From: Candidatus Segatella intestinihominis
GTDB lineage: Bacteria; Bacteroidota; Bacteroidia; Bacteroidales; Bacteroidaceae
DNA: 47,395 nt
Assembly: GCA_900548535.1 (NCBI GenBank)
Contig: URLG01000014.1
Coordinates: 1-47,395, forward strand
Direction of reading: 5' to 3'
Every line of letters begins with the position of its first letter. Within the stretch, counting starts at the first letter, position 1. Both the position numbers and the translations under genes were made by a program. The notes under the pieces were generated by a model that was not told the DNA's origin, made no database searches, and was given only the letters and a program-made list of their open reading frames with translations. Of the stretch, positions 15,091-24,153 are shown piece by piece.

Positions 15091-16593
15091 TTATTCAGCT
15101 GGCTCTGCATGGATATAATAGCAGCTGTTTTGTGGTCGCTCCTTATCCATCTTCAGAACCAAGACCATATACGTTCCCTTATAGTCATCCCAGCCATAAG
15201 AAGACTCTGGCTCATCTTTCCAAGTCATGATAACATCCACATCATCTGGTAGATGCTTGAGCCTAGCCCGGCATTGGGTTTTCATTGATTCACGAAGGGT
15301 GACATGACTCAAATACAACTTGTCCATTACAGCCACCAAGTTGTCCTTTTCTTCAGCCAGGACTTTTTCCATATTGCTTTCAGGATTTTCATCATCAATC
15401 CGTGTTTTCGGTGTATCATACAATTCTGCATACTCATACCTTTGGAGGTCTTGGCTAAGAGAACCATGCCTCAACACAAACTCCCTACTCTTATCAAACA
15501 CGCAATATAACGTAAATCCATCAGCCATAGACTGAGAAGCGCTCCAATTATATCCCAAGAATCCATCATTATAGAGATAGATTCTCCTTGAATATTCATA
15601 GACAGGATATCCATTTTTATAACCCATGGCAGTAACAATGGTCTCTTTGTCCTTAGGGAAGAAGTAAGTGCTCCACAAAGTTTCCATACGATGATCTTTC
15701 TTGCTCACACTCACATAAGTATCAGGCAAATCTTCGCATTTCCATACGATAGAATCATAATAGGTATAATAGTCACTTGGATAATGATTGATGCCATCTT
15801 TATCTGTCAACTCAAAGTTCAACAAACGACATGTTTGGAACATAATCCCTGCACCATCTTTTTCTTCATCAGGGAAAGCATACTGGATGCGGGTGTGGAA
15901 CTTGCAGCTTTCTGGCACATCCACCTTATCTGGAAGCCTACCTTTGTCTACATCATACGTATATTCATATATCTTATCATTCAAGTCTGTATCAGACATG
16001 CGCTGATATACCACTACGCCAAAGACCGGAACTGCCCCATCATCCTCTCTCGGTTGATTTCCCAATCTCTGAACGGTATAGAGATAAGTTTGACTATCAC
16101 TCTCCCTTATCTTCAATATTTGCAGATAGCTCCAATCCTTCTTCAAGGCAAAGCCATCATATCGCATCAGGATTCCAGTATTCTCCTCATACGTATATTC
16201 CTTCCATAGCTTTTTGCACAATGGAGAACCAGCTAATGCATAATCCTGATAATAAGCAAAGAGCTGATTTTCTTGATCAAAATAAAGACAAGCGAAGTCA
16301 ATATTTGATGCTTTCTCCCGATAATCATCTTGTGACAATTTACCACTTGGAAGAATCTGATAGACGGCAACTGGCTGCCAACCTTTTCCGAGAACATTGT
16401 TTTCCAATTCATTCTGTGATGGCGGCACTACATCCTTCAAGACATAGCAGCCCTCATCATCCATCGTGTAAGTGGCACCAAACAAATCCTTGCTATTCCA
16501 AGGAAGTGATTCTCGCTTATCATCCTCACTGCCACAACCCGTAAGCAGCAACAAGCATACTGTAGCGAATAACATCAATAACTTCTGTTTCAT
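15091..16593 (-). CDS. Lipoprotein of unknown function downstream of TonB receptor
   Basis: A 500-residue protein with a lipoprotein signal (MKQKLLMLFATVCLLLLTGC; Cys20 lipidated). The mature part is rich in Tyr, Asp and Trp with no motif I recognise. Its beta-rich, acidic character (for example YTMDDEGCYVLKD, repeated YxYTY strands) suggests a surface-exposed ligand-binding or cargo protein. It begins 45 bases after the end of receptor 1 on the same strand and ends at a strong terminator, so it is the last gene of that operon. By analogy with SusC/SusD pairs it could be the partner lipoprotein of the receptor, but it does not resemble SusD. Confidence 0.7.
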   Translation of the reverse strand: MKQKLLMLFATVCLLLLTGCGSEDDKRESLPWNSKDLFGATYTMDDEGCYVLKDVVPPSQNELENNVLGKGWQPVAVYQILPSGKLSQDDYREKASNIDFACLYFDQENQLFAYYQDYALAGSPLCKKLWKEYTYEENTGILMRYDGFALKKDWSYLQILKIRESDSQTYLYTVQRLGNQPREDDGAVPVFGVVVYQRMSDTDLNDKIYEYTYDVDKGRLPDKVDVPESCKFHTRIQYAFPDEEKDGAGIMFQTCRLLNFELTDKDGINHYPSDYYTYYDSIVWKCEDLPDTYVSVSKKDHRMETLWSTYFFPKDKETIVTAMGYKNGYPVYEYSRRIYLYNDGFLGYNWSASQSMADGFTLYCVFDKSREFVLRHGSLSQDLQRYEYAELYDTPKTRIDDENPESNMEKVLAEEKDNLVAVMDKLYLSHVTLRESMKTQCRARLKHLPDDVDVIMTWKDEPESSYGWDDYKGTYMVLVLKMDKERPQNSCYYIHAEPAE

Positions 16594-16638
16594 AAACTTT
16601 GATTTTTAAAATACCTTACTTCATAAAATGAGATTACA

Positions 16639-19314
16639 TTACATTCTACTCTTCTCTGCCTTACCTGCACCCGTTCCCTTATACTTGCTTCGAGAAGCAT
16701 TCAGCTTATAGCTTATCGAGCAAACCAACTTGCGGGTATCGGTATATTTCCAGACAGAATTATCTACTGTGCCAAAGATGAAGCTAGAAGATAGGCGACG
16801 AGTAGCAAAGATGTCCGTTCCTTCCATCGTTATGTTCAAGCGATTATGGAGAAAGCTCTTGCGCAAGCTAACATCCACTCCTCCTTGTTGCATAAACTTG
16901 ATGGTGGAACGATTTCCGTGCGTCCTATAGTCCATATCTATATCAAAGACCCATCCGCCAGGAATCTCAAATGTATTGTTCAGAAAACCTATAAAGTAAG
17001 GCTGATTATACGACATATCACCTATCTTCATCATCTGCTTTCTCATGCTCATGTTCAGTTGAGGTTGCCACCATCCTATTTTGGGTGCAGCTGTCAATCC
17101 CACCCTACAGCTCTGACTATGCTTCAAGTTGCGATATGAGTACATATAGATTTGCTCGCTATCCTCGTAAGGTTCGATGCACCAATAAGAGGCATTCTCT
17201 ATATATCGCCAGTTGGCAAACAACTGAAGCCATTTATAACCAACGTTCAGGCTAAATACATGCTCGTAGGTTGGCAGAAGCAAGGGATTGCCACCTTGGT
17301 AGAAATACCTACTGTTGTACTGCACATTGCTACTCAGTTCCCGATATGAAGGACGAGTAACCAAGACGCGGTAACTGGTACTTACTTTCACATCCTTGAC
17401 AGGGAAACTAATGGATACATTCGGGAAGAAGTTGTCATACTTCCTGCTTAAATCTGGCAGAGAAGTACTATGGTCTTCATCCCATACATCCTTCCCCAAA
17501 TTGAGATAATTAGATGATACATGCTCATACCTCAGCCCAACATTCATATCCACTTGGTTCCAACGCAAGGCATAAGAGAAGAAGGTGGCAAGATTGGTTT
17601 CCTTGACTTGATCATCTGTCTTGCCAGGCAAGTTATCTCCCTGTTCATCAATGGTATAGAGATTGGCACGGCAACTACTTGTATATTCGTTTCCTATCTT
17701 GAAAGAACCTTTCCATAGAGGGACCGACAGGACCAACTTGCTGGCATACATCCAACTATCCGCTGAATAATCCGACTGGATGACACGCTTTTCTCCTCCA
17801 TCCTTTTCCGTTTCTTCAGACACCTGTATCTGTCCGCTCTCACTTGTATAGTACTCGCCATTCCAATCAATATTCACCTTCCCTATCTGACCGGCATAAT
17901 AAGCTGTAAGGTCATGCGTAGGAAGTGGTTTGTATCGCATGGCATACTCATTCAGAAGATGGTCAGACGGTCTGCCATTCTTCCTAACATTCATCTCCGA
18001 GTTCCATCCACCACGACCGTAGGGATTGATGCTGCCCTCATAAGTGGCACCCAAGGAATGTTTATCGTTAAAGACATAGTTAAAACCTAAGCTACCACTG
18101 AAATAATCACTTTTGTCCTTGATGGTCAAATCTTCCTTTACGTGCATAAGGGTCTTGCCATACGCCTTTGTATCATTGTGCTGTTCTTGATCACCTTGAA
18201 ACAAACTATAGAATAAGGTAGAAAAGACATCCAATCCATGATAGCGATAATTCAAGTCGAGCATCTCGGAATGGCTGTTCTCATGGTTGCGCTGATACAC
18301 CTGACGATATTTCAAACCCAGTCCATCACCTTGCTTTCTTACCGTCTTGATCTTGATGACAGCCGGATAGGTAGCATCGTATTCGGCACCAGGCTCTGTT
18401 ATCACCTCCACATATTTGATGTTCGAAGATGTGAGCCGGTCTAGTTCCAGAGAGTTCTTCACTTTCTTATTGTCGATATAGATGAGCGGAGAACCCTTGC
18501 CCAAGACTTCCAGTTTACCATCTGTTTGCATCACTCTTGGAAGATGCCTCAACACGTCATTAGCAGACCCCATATTCTCCAAGACAGTTCCTTCCACTTG
18601 CGCCACCAATCCCTCAGATGTCATCTTGAAAGCCTGCCGATGCCCTTTCACCACCACTTTCTGAAGGTTCATGGTTGCCTCCTTCATCATCATGTTGCCT
18701 ATCCTGCCCATATTATAAGTGCGGGAGAGCGTCTGATACCCCACACAACTCACCTTCACGATAGCCCTTTTCGCCTCGCAAGGTATCACAAACTGACCGT
18801 TCTCATTGGTCACGCCTCCTGTGATAAAAGCTGAATCCCCGACATTCAACAAGGCTACATTGGCGAAATCCACAGGACGATGATGTTCATCCACGATACG
18901 TCCTATCATCTTGGTGGCAGATTTCTGCATACACTCCACGATGATGACATGGTCTATCACCTTCATCTTGATGGGATAAAAGCAGATGAGCTGCATGATG
19001 GCATCTGGTACGCTCTGGTTTCGGATGCTCTTCGTCACTCTGAAATCCTCCAACTCATCATATACGAAATTGATGGAATACTTGTCCTGACGAGCATTCA
19101 AATCTTTCAAGGCAGCCGAAAACGACACATTATTATATTGTCGGGTGATGCGCTGGGCGGAAGTCACCTGAGAGGCGAAGAGGGAGATGAAGGCTAAGAT
19201 TAACCAGCCCTTCATCCCATTCTTCATCATCAATTCTATCTTCAAAAAAAGCATTTTCTTTATCTGATTCATAAGACTTACTCTACTTTTTACAATGTCT
19301 TTTTTTCTGTTCAT
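16639..19314 (-). CDS. TonB-dependent outer-membrane receptor 1 (STN-containing)
   Basis: An 891-residue protein. After a signal sequence (GWLILAFISLFASQVTSAQ) come an STN domain (NNVSFSAALKDLNARQDKYS to VIIVEC), a carboxypeptidase-like beta sandwich (MIGRIVDEHHRPVDFANVALL), a plug (VLRHLPRV, KGSPLIYIDNKKV, IKYVEVITEPGAEYDA) and an OMP_b-brl_3-type barrel. STN domains signal to FecR-like anti-sigma factors. The first 14 residues, MNRKKDIVKSRVSL, are odd: they align with the start of the sigma factor gene at 24011 plus the tail of the anti-sigma gene, so this start codon is probably inherited from a deleted sigma gene. Met15 (MNQIKKML) is the start used by receptor 2. Residues 15 to about 226 are almost identical to receptor 2; the barrel is different. 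Confidence 0.87.
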   Translation of the reverse strand: MNRKKDIVKSRVSLMNQIKKMLFLKIELMMKNGMKGWLILAFISLFASQVTSAQRITRQYNNVSFSAALKDLNARQDKYSINFVYDELEDFRVTKSIRNQSVPDAIMQLICFYPIKMKVIDHVIIVECMQKSATKMIGRIVDEHHRPVDFANVALLNVGDSAFITGGVTNENGQFVIPCEAKRAIVKVSCVGYQTLSRTYNMGRIGNMMMKEATMNLQKVVVKGHRQAFKMTSEGLVAQVEGTVLENMGSANDVLRHLPRVMQTDGKLEVLGKGSPLIYIDNKKVKNSLELDRLTSSNIKYVEVITEPGAEYDATYPAVIKIKTVRKQGDGLGLKYRQVYQRNHENSHSEMLDLNYRYHGLDVFSTLFYSLFQGDQEQHNDTKAYGKTLMHVKEDLTIKDKSDYFSGSLGFNYVFNDKHSLGATYEGSINPYGRGGWNSEMNVRKNGRPSDHLLNEYAMRYKPLPTHDLTAYYAGQIGKVNIDWNGEYYTSESGQIQVSEETEKDGGEKRVIQSDYSADSWMYASKLVLSVPLWKGSFKIGNEYTSSCRANLYTIDEQGDNLPGKTDDQVKETNLATFFSYALRWNQVDMNVGLRYEHVSSNYLNLGKDVWDEDHSTSLPDLSRKYDNFFPNVSISFPVKDVKVSTSYRVLVTRPSYRELSSNVQYNSRYFYQGGNPLLLPTYEHVFSLNVGYKWLQLFANWRYIENASYWCIEPYEDSEQIYMYSYRNLKHSQSCRVGLTAAPKIGWWQPQLNMSMRKQMMKIGDMSYNQPYFIGFLNNTFEIPGGWVFDIDMDYRTHGNRSTIKFMQQGGVDVSLRKSFLHNRLNITMEGTDIFATRRLSSSFIFGTVDNSVWKYTDTRKLVCSISYKLNASRSKYKGTGAGKAEKSRM
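18638..19279. repeat. 642-bp direct repeat, copy A (5' end of receptor 1)
   Basis: Matches 22183-22824 without gaps (constant offset 3545). By eye I find one difference (18652 C versus 22197 T). It covers the receptor signal peptide, STN and carboxypeptidase-like domains and stops at the KGHR junction before the plug. Confidence 0.9.
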
Positions 19315-19391
19315 ACACTATCTATACAGTTGAACCAAGCAAAAGACTAAGCAAAACTCCGACTTTTTTATATTATATCAGCACAAAGATA
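19311..19391 (-). promoter_or_regulatory. Promoter and leader of receptor 1, copied from sigma operon
   Basis: This segment aligns without gaps to 24008-24088 (offset 4697), the promoter and leader of the sigma factor gene, at roughly 80% identity. The -7 box TATCTTTG (read leftwards, 19384-19391) and the block TCATACACTATCTATACAGT just before the start codon are shared. Receptor 1 thus appears to use a duplicated sigma-operon promoter. Confidence 0.75.
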
Positions 19392-19454
19392 ATATTATTT
19401 TCTTAAAATAAGTAATTTATAACGGAAAAGTATTGCTATTTCAACTTTAATTCG

Positions 19455-19462
19455 TATCTTTG
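19455..19462 (+). promoter_or_regulatory. -7 box (TATCTTTG) of the toxin-antitoxin pair
   Basis: TATCTTTG lies 22 bases before ATG 19485 of the nucleotidyltransferase gene. It diverges from the receptor 1 promoter; the two are about 65 bases apart. Confidence 0.65.
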
Positions 19463-19484
19463 CCACAAATAAAACAAACAAATT

Positions 19485-19781
19485 ATGGGCAAACTTGCAA
19501 TTATAGATATATTGCGCCAGTATTTCATCAACCAACCCGTTTTGAAAGCATGGCTCTTCGGTTCTTTCTCCAGAGGGGAAGAAACGCAGAATAGTGATGT
19601 AGATATCCTTGTATCCTTGGACAAGAGTAAACCTATTGGGCTCAAGTTCTTTGGCATGTTATCTGACTTGGAAGAGCTCTTAGGGCGCAAAGTTGATTTA
19701 GTTTCAGAAGGCACTCTTCTGCCCTTTGCCCAAGAATCTGTAGAACGTGATAAAATCTTAGTATATGAGAGAGCCGAGTAG
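19485..19781 (+). CDS. mntA: MntA-type nucleotidyltransferase antitoxin
   Basis: A 98-residue minimal nucleotidyltransferase. The signature GSx10DxD is exact: GSFSRGEETQNSDVD, with the two aspartates as metal ligands and a further conserved Asp in KVDLVSEG. In characterised MNT/HEPN modules this enzyme AMPylates a tyrosine on the HEPN toxin and so neutralises it. The gene overlaps the HEPN gene by 17 bases, the usual order and coupling. It has its own promoter and lies between the two receptor genes on the opposite strand. Confidence 0.9.
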   Translation: MGKLAIIDILRQYFINQPVLKAWLFGSFSRGEETQNSDVDILVSLDKSKPIGLKFFGMLSDLEELLGRKVDLVSEGTLLPFAQESVERDKILVYERAE

Positions 19782-20109
19782 AGACAAAGGTCGTTTGGAA
19801 CACATTCTCCAAGCAATCGAGCGAATCAAGCGATATACTCTAAACACAAGCTTTGAGGATTTTATCGCCAATGACATGATGTATTATGCAGTGGTCAAGA
19901 ATATCGAAATCTTAGGAGAAGCATCAAACATGCTTACTGAAGAGTTTCGCATAAAACATCCTCAAACTCCTTGGAAACAAGTAAATGGTATGAGGAATTA
20001 CATTGTACATGAGTATTTCCAAGTTGATAACAATGTAGTTTGGGATGTCATTACTAATGACCTCCCGATATTAGAAAAACAAATAGTAGGATATTTAAAA
20101 GAAATGTAA
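19765..20109 (+). CDS. hepT: HepT-like (HEPN/DUF86) ribonuclease toxin
   Basis: A 114-residue all-helical HEPN protein. RNYIVHEY at about residues 77-84 is the Rx4HxY motif: Arg and His form the RNase site, and the Tyr is the residue AMPylated by MntA in studied pairs. The preceding KNIEILGEASNML and PWKQVNGMRN segments are typical of DUF86 proteins. Active toxin is thought to cleave RNA. It is translationally coupled to mntA by a 17-base overlap and followed by a terminator, so the pair is a self-contained module between the direct repeats. Confidence 0.9.
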   Translation: MREPSRDKGRLEHILQAIERIKRYTLNTSFEDFIANDMMYYAVVKNIEILGEASNMLTEEFRIKHPQTPWKQVNGMRNYIVHEYFQVDNNVVWDVITNDLPILEKQIVGYLKEM

Positions 20110-20142
20110 TTTTGGAAAGGTGCTTTATAAAGCTTGTATTTT

Positions 20143-20185
20143 CTTGGCTGAGGAATTAGAATAAATCCATCAGCCAAGTTTTTTT
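20143..20185 (+). terminator. Terminator of the MNT/HEPN module
   Basis: CTTGGCTGA (20143-20151) pairs with TCAGCCAAG (20170-20178), followed by seven T's. It could also act on the minus-strand receptor 2 transcript coming from the right. Confidence 0.85.
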
Positions 20186-20201
20186 GTTCAGAAGTGATAT
20201 A

Positions 20202-22817
20202 TTACAATCTATCCATTTCCTCACTTGCCGCACTTTCACCTTTATATCGTTTCTTATCTCGGAAAGTATAGCGAACCAAAAGACTGACACGGCGGTTATC
20301 CTTAAAGCTCATTTTGTCAAAGGCATAATCCGAGGCAAACCTTGTTTCACGTTCCTTTGTACCAAGGATATTATTCACACTCAATCTTAGCATCCATGCA
20401 TTGTTTGCCAAATGCTTGCTCACACCCAAGCTAATCCAAAGAGTTTGGCGCACCCGATACTCCCTCATGTTTCCAGTTGTGTTATAACTTATGAGGAGAT
20501 AAGGCATCCAATGGTGAGACAAATTGAAGTAGTTGTTAAACGACATCGACATATATGGGGTATTATTGCGCACCTTGCTCCCATCTGAATTGTAAAGAGA
20601 AAGATAGGTACGCATCACATTGAGATTACAAAATGGTTCCCATACTCCCACATTGGTATGATATGACACACTTGCATTCATCGCTGAATAATGTGGCAAA
20701 TTATCCAACTTAGATACAGCCACCAAAGGCTCTTCTTGGCGAATGATGTTTGTAGATATGATATAATCCTTTACTCTTTGGTAATCCATAGAAAAACGCA
20801 ACTGATGCCATTGCAAAGAATAGGAAATATCCGTAGTGTATTGTGGCAACAACCAAGGATTTCCTGCCTCAACAGAATACCTATTAAAATATTCCTCACT
20901 ATTGCGAAGCTCATAATAACTAGGACGCTTCACCTTGGTAGTCATGCTCAGTCCCATCTCCACATTTCCCAAAGGATATGACAAGGAGAAGAATGGATAA
21001 AGATGACGCTGCGTCTTATCTACCAATTTATCTTGAGATATGGCATCACGATATAACATCTCAAATGTCTCGAAGCGCAAACCTACTTTAGCCGACAGTT
21101 TGTCGATGGAAAAATCACAACCAGCAAATGCTGCAAGCTTGGTCTCCTCAGCATGAAGACTACTTGTGGTTTGTGACTCCTCATTCTCAAAAGCGGAATA
21201 ATCCTTCTTTTCTTCCATATAACTTGCATCTGTACCTGCACTAAAAGCCAGATTCTTTGTTGCTTGATAATTGACTTTGATATTACCAGCATAAATATGA
21301 TGCGTGGTTTCATTCTCATTTTTCGCATCATGAGAAAAAGTCTTGCTTCCAGCCTCTTGGTTCAATCGAGAATCATTGCTTTCACGATTGATCATGTCAG
21401 CATTAAACATGACATTCCATTTCTCCGACAACTTACCATCATAGAAAAGATTCCCCATCCATTGGTGATAACGAGCATGAGAATGAATATCCGAAAACAA
21501 GTCTTCGAATATGTCTGCCTTTCGTAACATTCTGTTAGTGGAAGTGCCTCCCCAGCGGTCTGTCTCCTGAGAATAGGTAATGCTTGCACCTATCGTTTGC
21601 CCACGAAATAGTTCTGTACTAAAACCACCATTGATAGTCTGGTTATAATAGTACGAGTTCCACTTAGGCATTTCGCTTTCCATCTTCCAAGTCACGTCAT
21701 TTACCATAGTTTGCTCCGTATTGCTCTGATCTGTCTGGTATCTGCTGCTTGAATTATTAAAAGATAGAAAAGCATTCATCCGCTGAGTATCATAAGTAAG
21801 CTGAACCTGCTCAGTATCTGAGTTTTTCCTTCCTTGACTATCAAAAATAGAAGTCCTTACTCCCAGTCCTCCTTCCTGCTTATGCTTCAAGTTGATTTTG
21901 ATAACAGCATGGGTATCAGCATCATATTCTACCCCTGGATTATTGATTACTTCAACAGTAGCTATATCCTTGGAACTTAGGCGACTCAGTTCACTATTGT
22001 CTCTCATCTTGCGATTGCCTATATAAATATCCGCATTGCCTCGTCCAAAAACAGAATAACTACCATCACTACCTGAAACCGTTGGCAGTTGGGCTATGAC
22101 ATCATCCGCATTTCCGAAATCACTCAACACGGATTTTTGAATATCAACAACCAGTTTAGTTCCTTCAGTTTTGAACAGTGGACGATGCCCTTTCACTACC
22201 ACTTTCTGAAGGTTCATGGTTGCCTCCTTCATCATCATGTTGCCTATCCTGCCCATATTATAAGTGCGGGAGAGCGTCTGATACCCCACACAACTCACCT
22301 TCACGATAGCCCTTTTCGCCTCGCAAGGTATCACAAACTGACCGTTCTCATTGGTCACGCCTCCTGTGATAAAAGCTGAATCCCCGACATTCAACAAGGC
22401 TACATTGGCGAAATCCACAGGACGATGATGTTCATCCACGATACGTCCTATCATCTTGGTGGCAGATTTCTGCATACACTCCACGATGATGACATGGTCT
22501 ATCACCTTCATCTTGATGGGATAAAAGCAGATGAGCTGCATGATGGCATCTGGTACGCTCTGGTTTCGGATGCTCTTCGTCACTCTGAAATCCTCCAACT
22601 CATCATATACGAAATTGATGGAATACTTGTCCTGACGAGCATTCAAATCTTTCAAGGCAGCCGAAAACGACACATTATTATATTGTCGGGTGATGCGCTG
22701 GGCGGAAGTCACCTGAGAGGCGAAGAGGGAGATGAAGGCTAAGATTAACCAGCCCTTCATCCCATTCTTCATCATCAATTCTATCTTCAAAAAAAGCATT
22801 TTCTTTATCTGATTCAT
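20202..22817 (-). CDS. TonB-dependent outer-membrane receptor 2 (STN-containing)
   Basis: An 871-residue protein with the same order as receptor 1: signal peptide, STN domain, carboxypeptidase-like domain, plug (VIAQLPTVSGSDGSYSV, IATVEVINNPGVEYDAD) and a long beta barrel ending VSLLVRYTFRDKKRYKG. Residues 1 to about 212 are almost identical to receptor 1, while plug and barrel are clearly diverged, so the two import or sense different ligands. It starts 7 bases after the anti-sigma stop and forms a sigma/anti-sigma/receptor operon, in which the STN domain of the loaded receptor should release the sigma factor through the anti-sigma protein. Unlike receptor 1, no lipoprotein gene follows it; the toxin-antitoxin pair lies downstream on the other strand. 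Confidence 0.88.
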   Translation of the reverse strand: MNQIKKMLFLKIELMMKNGMKGWLILAFISLFASQVTSAQRITRQYNNVSFSAALKDLNARQDKYSINFVYDELEDFRVTKSIRNQSVPDAIMQLICFYPIKMKVIDHVIIVECMQKSATKMIGRIVDEHHRPVDFANVALLNVGDSAFITGGVTNENGQFVIPCEAKRAIVKVSCVGYQTLSRTYNMGRIGNMMMKEATMNLQKVVVKGHRPLFKTEGTKLVVDIQKSVLSDFGNADDVIAQLPTVSGSDGSYSVFGRGNADIYIGNRKMRDNSELSRLSSKDIATVEVINNPGVEYDADTHAVIKINLKHKQEGGLGVRTSIFDSQGRKNSDTEQVQLTYDTQRMNAFLSFNNSSSRYQTDQSNTEQTMVNDVTWKMESEMPKWNSYYYNQTINGGFSTELFRGQTIGASITYSQETDRWGGTSTNRMLRKADIFEDLFSDIHSHARYHQWMGNLFYDGKLSEKWNVMFNADMINRESNDSRLNQEAGSKTFSHDAKNENETTHHIYAGNIKVNYQATKNLAFSAGTDASYMEEKKDYSAFENEESQTTSSLHAEETKLAAFAGCDFSIDKLSAKVGLRFETFEMLYRDAISQDKLVDKTQRHLYPFFSLSYPLGNVEMGLSMTTKVKRPSYYELRNSEEYFNRYSVEAGNPWLLPQYTTDISYSLQWHQLRFSMDYQRVKDYIISTNIIRQEEPLVAVSKLDNLPHYSAMNASVSYHTNVGVWEPFCNLNVMRTYLSLYNSDGSKVRNNTPYMSMSFNNYFNLSHHWMPYLLISYNTTGNMREYRVRQTLWISLGVSKHLANNAWMLRLSVNNILGTKERETRFASDYAFDKMSFKDNRRVSLLVRYTFRDKKRYKGESAASEEMDRL

Positions 22818-22824
22818 AAGACTT
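22183..22824. repeat. 642-bp direct repeat, copy B (5' end of receptor 2)
   Basis: Partner of 18638-19279, in the same orientation. The right edge falls just before the ATG, at the shared CATAAGACTT, and the left edge at CGATGCCCTTTCA. Recombination between the copies would remove 3545 bp including mntA/hepT. Confidence 0.9.
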
Positions 22825-23532
22825 TTACTTCACTTTTAAACATCCATTCTCATAAGAAATATTGATGCGGTCAAAGGCATTCAGAATCTCGATATTCTGT
22901 TGGAGAGAACGCAGCTTATCCCAATTAAAGAAGAGGCGAACATGCTGGGCTTCCTCATTCTGATACTCCACCTTTACCTGATAGAAAGAGGCAAACAGCG
23001 TAAGCACATCTTTCAGTTCAGCATTGTCAAAGACCATTGGTTTCATATCCAGTGAATCCTTCTTGGCAGCCATTGCTTCCTCCTTGATGCTATCGGCAGA
23101 AAGAGATGCTGAGGCAGAAGTTTGCTCCACCTTATTTATATGAGAGGAATTATCAGGAGAGGAGAATCCCTTCACCCATCCTTGATGGATTGCCGTAGCC
23201 CAAGCCACACCCGACAGGAAAATCACTCCTACGATGGAAGCAGCTATCTTCATTCTGCGAGAATGAGGCGATTTCCTTACGGTCGTACCGGATGCACTTT
23301 CAGCCTCATCTGAAAAATGCTGTCTGGAGAACTTTTGCCATGCCTCATCCACATCTACCTTTTCTGGCTTCGCTTTCCTGCCAGCCATCCTTGCCAAGGC
23401 AAGCTCCTTGAAATAGTCCTTCACTTCCTCATCGGCAAGCAAGTTTTCTATCTGCTCGTCGGTATAACGTTCAGGATGCTCCTGGATATCGAAGAGCATC
23501 ATTAGCTTTTCTTCTTTGTTCATGATAGTCAT
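22825..23532 (-). CDS. FecR-like anti-sigma factor
   Basis: A 235-residue protein with a cytoplasmic N-terminal part (residues 1-95, helical), one transmembrane helix (about 96-115, MKIAASIVGVIFLSGVAWAT), a Ser-rich periplasmic linker and a C-terminal DUF4974-like domain (FDNAELKDVLTLFASFYQV, then INISYENGCLKVK). It is shorter than usual FecR proteins and lacks a clear FecR beta domain. It should bind the adjacent ECF sigma factor and respond to the STN domain of receptor 2. The ATG at 23532 overlaps the sigma stop (ATGA), implying coupled translation; Met4 is a possible alternative start. Receptor 2 follows after 7 bases. Confidence 0.85.
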   Translation of the reverse strand: MTIMNKEEKLMMLFDIQEHPERYTDEQIENLLADEEVKDYFKELALARMAGRKAKPEKVDVDEAWQKFSRQHFSDEAESASGTTVRKSPHSRRMKIAASIVGVIFLSGVAWATAIHQGWVKGFSSPDNSSHINKVEQTSASASLSADSIKEEAMAAKKDSLDMKPMVFDNAELKDVLTLFASFYQVKVEYQNEEAQHVRLFFNWDKLRSLQQNIEILNAFDRINISYENGCLKVK

Positions 23533-24011
23533 TGTTTTGCTTTGTTAATTAACCAATCCAGCGCCTTCGAGAGATGCTTGAACACCGTCACCTTGCTCAC
23601 TCCCACTTCATCTGCCACTTCCTGATAGGATTTCTCCTGCAGATAGCGCAAGCGGAAGATTTGCTTTCTGATAGGCGGTTCCAGTTCTTCGATGAGAAGC
23701 AAGAGTTGTTCCAATCGCTCATCCATATCCTCCGCCAAGACAACATCGGCATCAGCAAGCAACAGTTTCGCCACCCGCTCCTTTACCCCTTTATGGGCTA
23801 TCAGGTTGAGGCAACGGTTACGCACACTTCGCATCAGATAACCCTCCTCGCTCTCAGGCATCAAGACCACATCATAGGCAAGGATATGGGTAAAGACATC
23901 GCTCACCACATCCTTGCTTTCGTCATCATCAGAGAGGATGCATCTGGCCAGATTATACATCTTCTCATAATGCTGACGAAACATTCGTTCTATGTTCTTT
24001 TCCTGTTTCAT
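23529..24011 (-). CDS. ECF-type RNA polymerase sigma factor
   Basis: A 160-residue sigma-70-family factor of the extracytoplasmic-function type. Region 2 is visible as FRQHYEKMYNLARCIL and DDDESKDVVSDVFTHI, and region 4 as the helix-turn-helix SYQEVADEVGVSKVTVFKHLSKAL near the C-terminus; the linker is short. It is the first gene of the operon with the anti-sigma factor and receptor 2, and probably activates transcription of its own locus when receptor 2 binds ligand. The leader of receptor 1 is a copy of this gene's leader, so both receptors may be under related control. The ATG is preceded by the TATAGATAGTGT leader shared with receptor 1. Confidence 0.92.
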   Translation of the reverse strand: MKQEKNIERMFRQHYEKMYNLARCILSDDDESKDVVSDVFTHILAYDVVLMPESEEGYLMRSVRNRCLNLIAHKGVKERVAKLLLADADVVLAEDMDERLEQLLLLIEELEPPIRKQIFRLRYLQEKSYQEVADEVGVSKVTVFKHLSKALDWLINKAKQ

Positions 24012-24088
24012 ACACTATCTATACAGTTGAGCCTAGCGAAAAACTAAGCAAAACCATGACTTTTTTATTTAATACCAATGCAAAGGTA
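24008..24088 (-). promoter_or_regulatory. Promoter and leader of the sigma operon
   Basis: The -7 box TACCTTTG (read leftwards, 24081-24088) is followed by a leader of about 70 bases, of which the last 23 match the receptor 1 leader exactly. Because the -7 box fits the housekeeping consensus, basal expression should not need the ECF factor. Confidence 0.7.
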
Positions 24089-24153
24089 ACACAGTTTTCT
24101 GAAAAAAGAGAATAAATTTATTTAAAACCTATTGCCAGTTCAAAGAAAAGCTG

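Noticed and set aside
19485..20109. Insertion of mntA/hepT by a transposon
   Set aside because: No transposase, terminal inverted repeats or target duplication are visible around the pair.
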